From Rotaria socialis (taxonomy: Eukaryota; Rotifera; Eurotatoria; Philodinida; Philodinidae), in the NCBI GenBank assembly GCA_905331475.1, contig CAJNYU010003357.1, positions 248,001-312,000 of the forward strand: DNA of 64,000 nt, in the 5' to 3' direction. The notes under the pieces are model-generated. The model worked only from the letters and a program-made list of their open reading frames with translations. It did not search any database and was not told the DNA's origin. A program made the translations under genes and the position numbers. Below, in pieces: positions 1 through 12,759 of this stretch (position 1 is the first letter of the stretch; every line of letters starts with the position of its first letter).

Positions 1-1497
1 CTGCCAATTTTCTTGCGTCAATTTAGAGGAAATTGAAACTAGTCTATTTTGTTACTAATTTTCACTGTCTTTCAGAAATTCAAAATCAATCGTCAGGTGA
101 CTAATAGAAAGAAAAAGCTAGTTAATCATTAGAAATAAAATTACCTCTTGAGTATAGACTTTTCACTTGGAAATGTATTTCAACTCATGTTGTTCATTAG
201 AAAGAAGAAAAAAAGAAATTCCTTTTGTACTAGAAAAGTTATTTGAACCAGTATTACTATTCTATTGATAGAAATTATCTATTAGAAATTGAGAAATTTC
301 CTCCATTGTACTCACTAATGATTTCAAGCAAGAAAACATAAAATTTATCAATTATCATAAAGAAACCATATTTTTATAGAAGGAAGTCAAATAAAAGAAA
401 ATATATTTATATATAGTATATGTTATTGGTTAATAGATCAAAAGATTTCTTCTTTTCTTCTTTATACTATATAATTTGCAATGCAACAGACTATAGCAAA
501 GATTATTATTACCTACAACGTAAGAGATTTATGAATATGGAATTGACTTTCACCTTAGCGTTGTAATAATAAAAGCGAGGGATTAAATGAACCAGTTGAA
601 TTTAATAATTTAAATGTCAAATCTGACCTGATTGAAAAAAAATTCGAATTCTTTTACGCTTAGTTTTCATTCTGCGCTATTTTTCATAAAAAAAATGTAA
701 AAAAATGTTAATGTTAGATAAAAGATTAATATCTTATTCTAATTTCATTTAATGACTGAACAGAAGATTCTCTATCTCGAAAATTCAGCGACATAAATCA
801 TATTTTTTAAAGCGAATATACTTAGTCAACATGTCAAAAAGTGTATATATATATATATATATACAATAGGCATTGATTTTTCAAAGCGAACCCGAAAAAT
901 CGCGTCTAGTTTGCTTATGATAAAATCTTTGCTCGCTGCTTATCATTTTACGACATCATCCGTCATATTCCGTCAAGTATCAAGCGATGTGTTAAGTATT
1001 CATTGAGTGGTCATTTTTTGTTAACCTCCGATACTCAAAACCGAATCATTCACTAATGTTAGTAATCATATCAGTATTGATTTCCATTTTTGTCAAGCTT
1101 GGGCCGATGAGAATTATTAATAAAGTATTAAGTTTCATCGTTATTTTCATATGACGTCTTCGCTTTATACTCAATAAAACATATATAGTCGAGCACAACA
1201 ATTTCCTTTATAGGTCCGAAGAAAAACAAAATCGTTCATAGTAAATATTTGAATTTTTATATAATAATGTCAATCTAATAATAATCATAGAATATAGATA
1301 AATATCTACGATGTATAGTTTTCGAAAAGGCTTTGTTTACTATTTTCTTCTTCTACTACTACTACTACTACTGTTACTAAGAATCTCGATGCTCTTATTA
1401 TACCCAAAGGATTAAAAATAATTAACAAAAAAAAAGAAAAAAAGAAAAACAACGAAACGGTTGACGTTATTCTTAATAATTATGAATTTAATTTTAG
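1..1497. other. Presumed intron or 5' flank of the RhoGAP gene; no exon recognised
   Basis: This stretch is AT-rich and interrupted by stops in every frame. It holds a (TA)n run near 844-862, a CTA triplet run near 1354-1372 and A-rich tracts. A splice acceptor (ATTTTAG) closes it at 1497, so at least its right end is intron. The exon that must carry the first part of the RhoGAP domain was not found here and probably lies before the window. Confidence 0.5.
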
Positions 1498-4001
1498 TGG
1501 TGTGTCGCATCGTATAAAACGTCTACATGATTTAATTGAATCTGATCTTGAATTTCATCAATTCGATGATTTCAGTCCATACGATGTATCTGATGTATTA
1601 AAACAGTATTTTCGTGCATTACCTGAATGTTTATTTACAATAAAATTATCTCCACTATTTCTAAATATAAGTGAACATTTCTCTGTCATTTCATCTTCAA
1701 CACCAATGGATTCAACATTAATTAAATTAAACAATGAACGTCGTCTACTTTCCTTACAATACGCTGTGCTTCTATTACCAGATGAAAATCGTCTTGTTTT
1801 ACATTTACTTTTATCATTTTTAAATGATGTTTCTAAACATTCAAAAACCAATCAAATGAGTTCAATTAATCTGGCAACGTGTTTTGCACCGACTCTATTT
1901 TCATTTTATAATTACAATAATACTCATAATCATAGTATAGATCTAACTGATTCAGCATCAGCATCAATGCGTAAACATTCACAATCAATGGCTGCCTCTA
2001 ATATAGTGGGTATGCCTGATTGGAGAGAAATTCAAGAACAACGTAAAGCTATGGAAATTCTTGCATTTTTAATTGATAACGTCCGTTTATTATTTCTTGT
2101 ACCCGATGAACTTCATCAAGCATGCCATTTTTCTTATATCGAAATTGGTGAACCATGCACACTTGATGAATTAGCTCGTCGTGTATCAGAAGCAACAACA
2201 TCGATAACAAGTACAACAACACCAGCTATAAACAAATATCGTCGATGTTCATCCAGTCATCTTGTTGGTAAGCGTACAGCACAGCAACGTGCCACGGAAA
2301 TCGGTACAATATCAGCATCAGACTCTATTGGTTCATTATCGTCATCTCCATCAGTATCATCCTCGTGTGAAAATATGTTATTAAATGATAGTTTAAATGG
2401 AAATCAGTGTCAAACATCACCATCATCATCATCAACAACAACAAAATCATTTTCATCATCACATTTATTAATGAATGACACAAATAATTCTCTAACTTCT
2501 TTATCGTCAGCAATAAATTCAAAAAATTCTTCCTATCAAGGATTTATCGATCGCTGTATTGTTGAAGTTATGCGTGAATCATGTTCTAATAAATTAAAAG
2601 GATGGACATCATTTGGAAAAAACAATGAATTAGAATTAGCATTTAAAAAATTAGATGATGGCCATCCACTTGGATTATGGAAATGTTCAGTGGAAATTGA
2701 AGCACCACCTATTGAAATATTGAATCGACTTTTAAATGAACAACATTCATGGGATGATGGTTCGTATTAAAATTGTTTACTTTTAGAAATACTATCTTGA
2801 ATAATTGTTCAATTTTATAGTCAAGAAAAATCAGATTTATAATCATCCTTTTTAAAGTTCCTCTAGCTAGAATAGTTGAAATTAAAGACTAGTATTTTTC
2901 TGTCTCTTTAATATTACTGCGAGTTTGTTATAGCTTTCATTTTCTGATCATTATCATAAATATTTATTTACGATATGTTTGTAAATGAAAGAGTTGAGAT
3001 CAGTTCGACTATAAAAAAAAACACCGTGTGAATTGTGTTGATTGAGGAATGGTATTCTAATTTATTTATTATGTTATTATAAATTTTCATCTGGTTCAGT
3101 TTGAGAAGAGAAAAATAAGTATATTGATTCTCATTTTTGATAGATAATAAATTTTGAAACATACTTCTAGGAGACGTTGAATTTCATAATTAAAATCTGT
3201 TAAGATTTTCTATTATCTATGATTGTTATTTTTAGATTTTCAATCCGGTACAATAATAGAACAGTTAAATCAAAATACACATGTTTATCAATATACACTA
3301 AATTCAATGGTAAAAAGATTTGAATTTTATTGTAAAAAAAATCGACTATATATATATATATTTATTTATTTATTCCCCCATTCATCAGGCCCCTCTAGCA
3401 TCACGATATTTTTGTGAAGTACGTAGTTGGAGAACGAATATTCAAATAAATATAAATGGAAATTATCAAAATTCAATCTCAACAAATGATACTAATGTAA
3501 TGACAGCTCCTGCTGGTTCATCATCATTGGCATCATCAAGTGCAATAGCATCGTTCATTACAACCCAAAATCCGAATAATCAAAAACGAGATGCTTGTGT
3601 ACTTGTTTGTACATCAATTGAACATCCAAAAGCACATTGTCCACCAACGCTTGGTATACTTTTCTTTGTTATAGAAGACAGAAGAAAAAAACATTAAACA
3701 TTTTTATGTTTCGTTTTATTTAGTTCGTGCTGTTACACTAGCTTCTCGGTATTTAATACAATCTGTTGGTAAGAACTTGACTTTTATTTCTTTCAAGAAA
3801 AACAAACAGAAACAAATCATTTTTTTTCTAATTAATTTAGGTTGTGGAAAATCAAAAGTAACACATTTAAGTCGTGTCGATTTAATGGGACGTTCTCATG
3901 AATGGTATACGAAAGCATATGGTTCAATATTAACACGATCAATGATCAAACTCAGAGATTCATTTATCCATTTAAATACGGGACCCGAAACAAAAGTCTG
4001 A
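1498..4001 (+). CDS. RhoGAP-START protein of the DLC1/STARD8/STARD13 family, 3' part
   Basis: This is the C-terminal 601 residues of a Rho GTPase-activating protein. Exons are 1498-2759, 3236-3309, 3389-3653, 3724-3768 and 3841-4001, all with GT-AG introns and matching phase. The first exon opens inside the RhoGAP domain (GVSHRIKRLHDL, then YDVSDVLKQYFRALPECLF and NLATCFAPTLF). A Ser/Thr-rich linker follows, then a START lipid-binding domain (GLWKCSVEIEAPP, VYQYTLNSM, CGKSKVTHLSRVDL, HEWYTKAYGS). This RhoGAP-linker-START order is that of DLC1, STARD8 and STARD13, which switch off RhoA/Cdc42 at focal adhesions. The arginine-finger motif that normally sits just before GVxxRI would be encoded by the preceding exon, which is not visible, so catalytic competence cannot be judged. 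SAM and focal-adhesion-targeting regions are likewise outside. No other family fits as well. Confidence 0.88.
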
Positions 4002-5571
4002 TCTTATGTGATCTTATGTTATTGTACATAATATCAGTGTCTGTTATAAAAATCTACTAATTTCTTTTGTTTTTATAAGATAAACAAAAGAACGTTTATT
4101 ATTGTTTAATCAAAACGAATCACGATTAATTCTTTTTTGTTTTCTCTTTTTCAGGCAGATGTGAATTTTTTGCTTCTGCTAAGTTTTGTTTTGTTTTTTG
4201 TTTTCTGTATTTGTATATTATTTTTTTTATGTGATCGACTGATACATTGAATGAAATTGAAAGAAAATACAGAATAAGAAGAAAGAACTGAATCTTCTCT
4301 GAATCTTTGACAATTGAATTTCATTGTCAAAACGATCAAAGAACTAATCTTCTATTTCAATCAAATGAATTTAATCGATATTGTCGATACTAGGTTGTAT
4401 ACTATCGGAAAAAGTAATTATCAAAACACAGAGCTTAGTAACTATGAACGCAAGTTCACACCAGAGAAAATTTTGACGCCGTACTAAAATATTCAAATCC
4501 TAATGGAATAGAGTAATCTCTAAATTAAATTGAACTAAATTATTCAAAAGTGTTTCTATCATTGACTGCATTGAGAAAGTCATAATGAATAATAAGTGAT
4601 GCATACAAAACTAATTGGAAGAGATACATATTGAATATGAAAAACGAAGAATTCGTAGCATCGAGTACATAACTACACATAACAATGAACTTTTAAGTAA
4701 TTATCAAAATTAAACAAAATAACTTAATGCAGCACAGCTTAAAAGATAGATTTATGTCTTGAATTGTATACAATGCATTTTTTCCGTTGTAAATGTGAAC
4801 AATTTTTATTCTTGATGATGTACGATATCTGCTCCAATATAAATAATAATTAGAATTCTATTGTAATCGATAGTATTTTCGAATTGAATTGAGAAAAAAT
4901 CGAATGGTACGGTTGATGATCTCACAAAAATAATTACGAAAACAATGATACCTCTCTGGAATGGTGTATGTATATGAAAGTTTTACTAGTCGAAATTTTT
5001 GTTTCAAACGAGCAAAATCAATTATAAAAAAAAGAATTCAAAATTTCGTATAATCAATTTGAAAATAAGACACTAGATTTATTCAATGTTGATGTACATA
5101 TTTTTGTTCTTTATTAAAATTCTATCTGCTCTTGAAGATAGTTATTTTATTCAATAAAATAAATTGGAAACTTTTTTGTTTTGTTCAATAAATAAGTTTT
5201 TGCTACCTTTTCATATAATCTATATGGTGAACTAATCAATAAGGTAAGGAGATATTGTAGTCTAATAGTTTTCTTTCAATTGAACAGAAAGAACTAACTA
5301 TATTCTATTCTATAACGTATAGCTAAGTCTGTTGTTATACTATGGGTTATGTATGTATGTCGTTTATTTCGATTCGTTATTTCACTCCTATAACCACATG
5401 TTTGTTTCCATTCGTTGTCTTTTTTCTTTCTAAATCTATTCATTATATAATCAATTCTATTGTATTGATATTTGTGTTTGATAAAATTTTCTTCGTCGAA
5501 ATTTGATTTTATATTTTGCAGACGTGTGCTGATCTATTTTGACATAAGCCGAAATCAAACAAAAATAAACA
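4002..5571. other. Intergenic region between the RhoGAP gene and EXO1
   Basis: AT-rich sequence with no convincing coding stretch on either strand. It must hold the 3' UTR of the RhoGAP gene and the promoter of EXO1. I see no repeat or mobile element in it. Confidence 0.5.
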
Positions 5572-7945
5572 ATGGGAATTGAAGGTCTTCATCCATTACT
5601 TAAATCAGCTATACATCGTGTGAGCATAAAAAATGCTGAATTTCAAGGAACAACATGTGCCGTCGATACAAGTTTTTTACTTCATCGAGGTGCTTATGCA
5701 TGTGCTGGAAAATTAGTGCAAAACGAACCAACTGATAGGTAATTTCGTCTATATATATATATATATATTTAAATAGAGCATGTTATAAAGCAATATTTTC
5801 CTGTTTTGTTTAGATATGTTCAGTATGTCGTACGATTCGTTGAAAGATTACTTGAATGGAATATAAAGCCTATCATGGTTTTTGATGGTTCACCATTACC
5901 AGCAAAACGAATAACTAATATTAATCGTAGCGAGTATGGTTAGAAGATACTAATTTTTAGATTTTAATTAAATGATTTCTATTTGAAGTGAACGGGAAAG
6001 AAATCGATTACGTGGACAAAAAGCTCTTGCTAGTGGTAAAACTCGTGAAGCTGAACAATTTTTTCAAAAAGCTATTGAAATTACACCTGACATGGTTTTA
6101 AATGTTATTCGAGTATGTGTTTTTATTTTTGAACTTGTCATTAACATTATGTCTTCTTTTTTTTAGACTCTTCGAACTATGGGAATCGATGTGATTGTTG
6201 CACCTTATGAAGCTGATGCTCAATTAGCATATTTAAATAGAGCAAAAATAGCCGATTATGTTATAACAGAAGATTCCGATCTTGTTCTTTTTGGTTGTCA
6301 TCATGTTAGTAATGAAGAGAAAAACAGCAGAGAACAACTTCAGTTTTTCAATCATTAATGATTTTAGATTTTATTTAAACTTGATGATCAAGGAAATGGT
6401 GAATTATTTGAACGAGAAAAATTAGATTTAAAAAAAGAATTTGGACTTGATAGTTTCGAACGATTCCGTTGGATGTGTATCTTATCTGGATGTGATTATC
6501 TTGAGAATATAACTGGAATCGGTTTAGTTAAAGCAAAAAAAGTTATGAGTAGAACTCAAATATCAAATATTGATATAGTAATTTTGTCAGGATGCCTTTT
6601 CTCAAATAGTATTCTTTTTTTTTGTTAAATAGATTCTTAAACAATTACCACAAAATCTTGGTAAATTAAATTTGCGTGTGACCGATGATTATATTACAGG
6701 CTTTAAACGAGCACATTTGGCATTTCTTCATCAAATTGTCTATGACCCTATACAAAGAATACAGATGCCACTTAATCCACTCTCAGATGATGTTGATCGT
6801 GAACACTTGAAATATGCTGGACAGTATGTTATAGTAAGATGCTGGCATCTCGAAATTTAAGAAGAATTCATTCGAAACAGTTTTCATGGTTGACTAGAGT
6901 TTGTCGATATATTTTAGAAAGTCTTTTTGTAATGAAACCAATGAAAATTAAGTTCACAGAAATTGGAAAAGTCTATAAAAATTGAAACACAAAAAAAACA
7001 GCAAGTTTCCATATTCATTCGATTCTTTCTCAATAATTTTGATGTATTTCGTTGACTAGAGGATTTTTGCTAGTTCTCTTAAATTTACTTTGCTTGGTTT
7101 CAAAATGAAACAAAATTTTGAAAGGCGAATTAGAAAGCGTTAAACCCATGAAAAATTGCAGTACCAAAAGATTTTATTAAAATTTTGTAATAGCCAGCAT
7201 TTAAAACTCAACTAACAATCACATTTTTAAAATATCTTCATCTCTTTTAGACTTGATGAGACACCACTTGCTTTTCAACATGCAATTGGGAACTTGAATG
7301 TAAAAACAAAATGTATTGTTGACAAATTTAATCCAAGTCAATGGAAGGTAAGCAATCGTTTGATTATTTCTCTACGACACTTTATCGTTCAATTAGTATC
7401 GTTCACCCGTATCATCATCATCATCATCGTCATCAGTGATTCCAGGACATCTTAAATCAATTTGGAGTAAAGAATATACTGCACGTTCTGAACCATTTTT
7501 ATTAACATCAACACCAATGAGTCGAAAGAAAATTTCAACGCCATCACCTCCAAGAAAAGTTCGATCACAAAAAGATTCAAAGCCGACTGCAACTTCCGAT
7601 GCATCAACATCTGCAGCTATTCTTAATATGTATTTATCAACATCGAATGAAAAGAAAATTGATATTACAACAAAAAATTCTACATCTGTCGAATATCATA
7701 CATCTATGATTCAAAGTATTGATATAGTCAAACGACCACTTCTATTCAATCAACATGATAATGATACGTGTAGTCGATTTTTCTCATCATCTGTAACCAC
7801 AAAAACTAGTGTTTTTGATGCAATTGATGAAAATGAAAAACCTACACCGAACCAAGAAAATATTTCACCGATCAATATCAATAAAAGATTCAAAGGTTCG
7901 AATACGAATAATTATGAAAGTTCTTCATCGCAATTGTTACAGTGA
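5572..7945 (+). CDS. EXO1: Exonuclease 1 (XPG/FEN1-family 5'-3' exonuclease)
   Basis: Eight exons (5572-5738, 5814-5933, 5989-6112, 6167-6304, 6368-6577, 6633-6823, 7251-7347, 7397-7945) give 531 residues. EXO1 resects DNA 5' to 3' in mismatch repair and recombination. The N-terminus is [11 protein letters not shown] with the initiating Met followed by Gly, as this family needs. Metal-binding acids are present: D32 (AVDTSF), D80 (MVFDGS), E152 and D154 ([11 protein letters not shown]), D173 and D175 ([11 protein letters not shown]) and D226 (LSGCDYL). The segment DPIQR...[10 protein letters not shown]...YAGQ is EXO1-specific and separates it from FEN1, which has a PCNA box instead. The tail (about 350-531) is Ser/Lys-rich and short; human EXO1 has 846 residues. 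Intron 6 (428 bp) is much longer than the others, which are 54-75 bp. Confidence 0.93.
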
Positions 7946-8091
7946 TGTCGAACATCGGCATAATTATTATTATTATTATTATATGTTACTCTCTATCTTC
8001 TTTAATCTTTCTTGATATTCTCTCCTTTTGCTCTTGTTATATATATATATATTTACTAGACATGTTGTTGTTATTTCATTCATTTCTATAA

Positions 8092-8097
8092 AATAAA
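8092..8097 (+). terminator. Poly(A) signal AATAAA downstream of EXO1
   Basis: A canonical AATAAA lies 147 bases after the EXO1 stop, behind a short (TA)n run. It is the first such hexamer downstream and the likely 3' end signal; this is inferred from position only. Confidence 0.5.
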
Positions 8098-8551
8098 GAT
8101 CGTGTATACACGTACATCTATATTCATAGAGAGAAGAGTTTAATGAACTGTGACGCAAGCCTTTTTAAAAAATATTTCCCATCTTCTCAGGAGATGGGAT
8201 TTTTTTTCTCAGAGTACTATCGTCAAAAAACATATTTTTCTAGATTTTTGTCGCATTCATAAGTCAACAAAGAAGTATTAGTAGTACTTGAAATTTTCAC
8301 TGTGAATACGCATCAAGTGGATATAGTTATCATCCAAAACACGAACTGCAATGTGTGAACCACTCAGAAGTTGGTAGTAGTACAACGCATGTGATAAATG
8401 ATCATCTTTTGTGTTTTGTAATACCATTCGTGGACTAAACCATGACCGGTCCAAGCAAAGTTTTACACAACTAGATAGTTCTCAGTCTTCACTTAGATTT
8501 TATACTAGTTCGGTTTCTATTGACCGCATTTCTTGAGGGTGTAGATGTGGA

Positions 8552-9631
8552 GTGTGAGTGCTTGAGAAGTGCTATTCAGATCAGCAGCTCACGAACAACA
8601 CGTGGTCACAGAAAAAGGCATGAAGTCATTTTGAAATAGAGATAGAACCTTAATTTCATCGTCATTAAATTAGTCACATTTTCAAGTCACTCAATTCTTG
8701 TTGTTCTTCTACCAAAACCAAAATCACATTCGAAACCAGCATAAAAATATTCGTTAACTGTCATGTACTTCATTGAAAATTATTTGTCATCAAAATTCAG
8801 CTATGGAGAACCACGGACGAAACTCCCCAGGACAATCATTAGGACTGTCTGAGCGAGCATCTTTGACGGCCTGAAACGGCTATAAAACAGTATAATAAGG
8901 CATTATTTTCCCCTTATTTCGACGTAATCCGTCAGCTCGTTTGACGGACCTTTTCCCAGCTCGAACATTCCGGCCACCGGATCCCGTAGGATACTCCAGG
9001 GAATATGCGGAAAAGTCACCATATCCTACGGGAAATCGCTAGAGCATGGGAGCAGTATTCCAGTCAAAAATACGGCCGGATTTTTCCAGCGAATTCCTGC
9101 CAAGTTCCGGTGCTTTCCGGCAGGAATTGATCGGAAATCACCGGAAAAATTTCCAACCAGAATACTGCTCCCACAAAATCACCGGAACTGACCGTTTTCA
9201 GACCGGACTGTTCGATCTGGATTTTTTTGCTAGGAAACGGTTATCGTTTTGAACGCTGTATTCTTCGTTTTCTGACCTGGCGGAAAGCGGCGCCGTTTTT
9301 CAACGTTTTATACCACTTTTACGCCGGTTACGGCATTTTACTCACCGTTTTCTTGGACATGGGTCATACAGAATACGCCTGACGGACACCTGGGCTAAAC
9401 TTTTGATGGCAAATTATTTTCAATGAAGTACATGTCAGTTAACGAATATTTTTATGCTGGTTTTGAATATGATATTGGTTTTGGTAGAAGAACAGCAAGG
9501 ATTGAGTGAATTGAAGATGCGACTAATTTAATGACGATGAAATTAAGGTTCTATCTCTATTTTAAAATGACTTAATGCCTTTTTCTGTGACCACGTGCTG
9601 TTCGTGAGCTGCTGATTTAAATGGCACTTCT

Positions 9632-9640
<9 letters not shown>
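8552..9640. mobile_element. Foldback or MITE-like element with arms of about 240 bp
   Basis: Two long imperfect inverted repeats bound this element: left arm about 8552-8796, right arm about 9401-9640. The outer ends read inward as GTGTGAGTGCTTGAGAAGTG, and matching blocks run through CAGCAGCTCACGAAC and ATATTCGTTAAC to the inner ends. The core (8800-9400) is far richer in G and C than its surroundings and carries no transposase. It contains further inverted pairs: CCCGTAGGAT near 8984 with ATATCCTACGGG near 9021, and a hairpin at 9047-9173 bounded by TGGGAGCAGTATTC. The right end abuts an (AC)n tract. This architecture fits a non-autonomous foldback DNA transposon. Target-site duplications were not clear, so the family is unassigned. 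Confidence 0.72.
9047..9173. repeat. Perfect-ended hairpin within the foldback element
   Basis: The ends TGGGAGCAGTATTC and GAATACTGCTCCCA are reverse complements, and near the centre AATTCCTGCC pairs with GGCAGGAATT. The intervening arms pair only partly. A degenerate relative occurs near 13440-13540. Confidence 0.7.

Positions 9641-9665
<25 letters not shown>
9634..9665. repeat. (AC)n microsatellite
   Basis: Uninterrupted CA dinucleotide run passing into (TA)n, placed exactly at the right end of the foldback element. Confidence 0.9.
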
Positions 9666-9675
<10 letters not shown>

Positions 9676-10986
9676 CACAACAAGAACTGGATGATCAGCA
9701 GCTTCATTTGAGAATCAGTTTATCATGTAGATTAAGAAAAGCAACCTTTTGAAAACTGTACCACTTTTTTCAAAGCAGCTACAGATATTGTTTCTTTTTT
9801 TTATTTACTTTATACATTTGGATTCAGCGCGTCGTGTTGCTTCTAAAGATATGTCAAAATCAATAAAACGAAGACTACTTCACTTTTGCATTGCAGTCAC
9901 CTTATATGTACCGACAGAATGAGAGAAGAGAAATTAATTTTAACAACAATCGACTATTCAAAGTTCTATACATGAATTTAGTACAACAACAGATCAAAAC
10001 CAATTTGTATTCAAAAAAAAAAATGATGCAATATTGATAGAGTATCATCGTCAATAGAGAAATCAGATATTAAAACATTTTAACAAGAAACCGATTCGAC
10101 GGGAGTATAACTGATTTACTGCTATTTTAATTTAATTTTGCTAGTAGTTCTTTTTAAAGAATGGTCTAGGTCAAAGAAGCTTGGTCGTTTCAGTTATTTT
10201 TTGCTATTTGACTTGCGCCGTATCACGGCCGTAGTACGATGCATATGAAAGTGTCAACTCACGGCTACTGAAGGTTATAAACACAATGAAACGATAGTAT
10301 ACGTTAGCGTTTTCGACTGTGTACTACTGTTTCTGGTAGTCACAATGCTCGACATGGGGTTCCAATACAGCAGCATCTATTACGAAATTTTATGCTGACA
10401 ATAGAAATTTCCTATGGTTTATTTAGAATCTTCATCAACATCAGCATTCAAACTAGATTATTTGTCCTTCAATTAAAACAAAATCTTCGAAATTACTGTG
10501 CGAAACAAGAGTCAGTTGTATTTCAGGTTTTATTTCTTCTTGTTGGCTAGAATATTTTTTTTCTTATCCTGGTCGTATAAACACGATCTTTCGTGAATAC
10601 GGATATGAACTCAGTAAGCCTCGATCTAAGTAGTTCACCTCGAGGGGTTCGACTCACTTGAAAAAAAAAGAAACAATTGATTTTTTGCTTAATTTTTGTT
10701 GGATCCTGTAAGTACTAGTGTCTCTCAAATATTTCTGCATGTACGTATGTTTGACTTCTCAATAAATGTGTTATCATATTGTTATGTCTTGAATTATTTT
10801 CTATTTTTATTGTTGTTGTATGCTCTTTTCTTTTTAATTTCTCGGTAGATTGAAATAAAACTTGCGTGTATGTGTGTGTACAAACAGATATTTTTTTGCT
10901 ATGATTCTTATATTATCATTTTTTGTGTGTGTCTAGAACCAATCCTATATACTTCTGAAAATGCATAGAGCTGCATCTATGAAATA
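9666..10986. other. Intergenic region between the foldback element and the docking-domain gene
   Basis: No open frame of coding character. The stretch is moderately AT-rich and includes the 3' flank of the minus-strand gene that ends at 10987. Confidence 0.45.
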
Positions 10987-12759
10987 TTAGTTCTCGTCTG
11001 AATCGTCAGGTGATTGTTCACATACACTCCAACCCGACATTCGTCGTTCAGTATTCGGTAAAGCTGTTGCTCCTAATGTTGATTCTAGAATACGTCGTAA
11101 AGGTGACGGTGGTGTCATAGTCTTGAGTGATTGATTACTAGTAGCATCTGGACTATTAGTTTGGCGCTTTTTTGTCACTGGTGATGATATACTTCGTGGT
11201 GATGGTGAGTAACGATCATTTGATTCAGATGTTCTGCCAAAAATGTCAGATTCGGACATTCGCGATGTTTTCGTTTGTTTAGCCGTTGTTTTATCATCCG
11301 TAGTAATAATTTGTGGACGATGCCGTACCGTGTTTGCATCATTATCATTGATAGGCTGAAATAGATTTCGTTGTAATAGATTTGAATTAATTAATTGTGG
11401 TGCTAAGTCATCCAGTGACGATGATGATGCATGTTGTTGAATGCGTGGATTTGGTTCTGATTCAAACCAATCATCAACAATAGCAACACTTGATGCAGCC
11501 GATCCTGATGTTGGTTTACCTGAAATAAGAGAATAATAGTGAAATTTTTTATCATGCAGATTTTGTTGAAATTCAAAACAAAAAATAATCTTACCAAAAA
11601 CTTGTTGAGTATTAAGTTTAAATAGATTTTCATCATTATTAATTATGCTTCCGCATACTTTGCATACACCAGGCAGCGTCATTGACATTGAAGTTGTATC
11701 TCCTCTTCTCATTGTTGAACTAAGATCTCCCATATATTGTGTTTGTTTATAAGGTGTATTCGAACGGGATCTTGATACTCGATTTCGATTTTTTTCTCGA
11801 TTTCTTTCTCTTCTCGGTTGAAACAAAAGTTCATCATTCAATATGTCTTCTTCATGTTTCGATTTAGCTATTGTCTTATGCATTAATTGAACATTCTTTT
11901 TTTCTGATTCCAGTTGTGATAAATTTGATTTTTGTTGTTGTTGAACTTGATCTGATTTTATAGAGGTATCTGCGTGTAAGATTAGTTCTTTTTCACGTGC
12001 TTGTTTAGCTAATGCAGCAAGTTCTTCTCGATGTTTACGGCGATCATTTTCATCACGAATTGTTTGTTTATATTTTATTAATTGTAGCCTAGAAGGTTGG
12101 TCAGGTGTTTCTCCATTTTTAACGTCGCCAGAAACTGAAGAAGTCGATTCGTTTACTGTTGATAAAGTATTTGATTTTGCTTTTGATAATTTAACGAGTT
12201 CTTCGTCAATTATATCACGATTCGATTGAATATTTTTTCCTAATTTAACAGCTTGTTGACTTGCACGATTAGCAAAGACAGGATATCTCATATTTATTTC
12301 CGGTTGCGTTTTCGATTCACTTGCCTAAACAATATGTATGAAATCTATAGTTTTCTTTCATTTAATCAAAACAAAAAGATTAGTTACATCTTGTTTCAAT
12401 AAATCACGAAAAGCTGATCCCATTGTTGGTATAGTAATAGCACCACTAGTTTGACTCTGATTTGAAGCACGGCGTTCTCCTATATCTGCCTGACTTGTAT
12501 TTACTATATTGATAGGAGAACGCGCTGAAATAAATGATTGTGATAGTGAAGGATTTGCCGCAGCTTTCGAAAGTATATTATCATTATCATTGGCTGTTGA
12601 TGTTTTGAATGATTTTGGAAATTTTTTTTGAAGATATTGAACGATAGCAACAGCTGGATCAGATGGCATTCGTTGTACAAGATTATGTGTCAACTCTTTG
12701 AATAGACTTTCAATATTGTTTTGTCTCCAATAATCTTCTAATTTAGATGATTTCGCCAT
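10987..12759 (-). CDS. Protein with N-terminal RIIa-like docking motif (possibly VEST1/C8orf34-like)
   Basis: Three exons on the minus strand (12759-12388, 12324-11595, 11519-10987) encode 544 residues. Residues 1-50 (YWRQNNIESLFKELTHNLV followed by MPSDPAVAIVQYLQKKFP) look like the helix-turn-helix of RIIa/DPY30-type dimerisation and docking domains, the part of PKA regulatory subunits and several ciliary proteins that binds amphipathic helices. The middle is charged and probably coiled (RDENDRRKHREELAALAKQA), followed by an Arg/Ser stretch, a single CxxC pair (VCKVCGS) and a Ser-rich disordered tail ending in acidic residues. The docking fold is seen by pattern only. Length and layout recall vertebrate C8orf34/VEST1, but I cannot confirm orthology. 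The start is the first ATG before the docking motif. Confidence 0.72.

Noticed and set aside
9046..9252. Open frame inside the foldback element core
   Set aside because: It is made by the hairpin and its GC-rich surroundings; no transposase or other motif, and no homologous reading in the related fragment at 13.4 kb.
10600..10670. GGGGTTCGACTC block resembling a tRNA T-loop
   Set aside because: No matching acceptor stem, D-arm or anticodon arm could be drawn around it.
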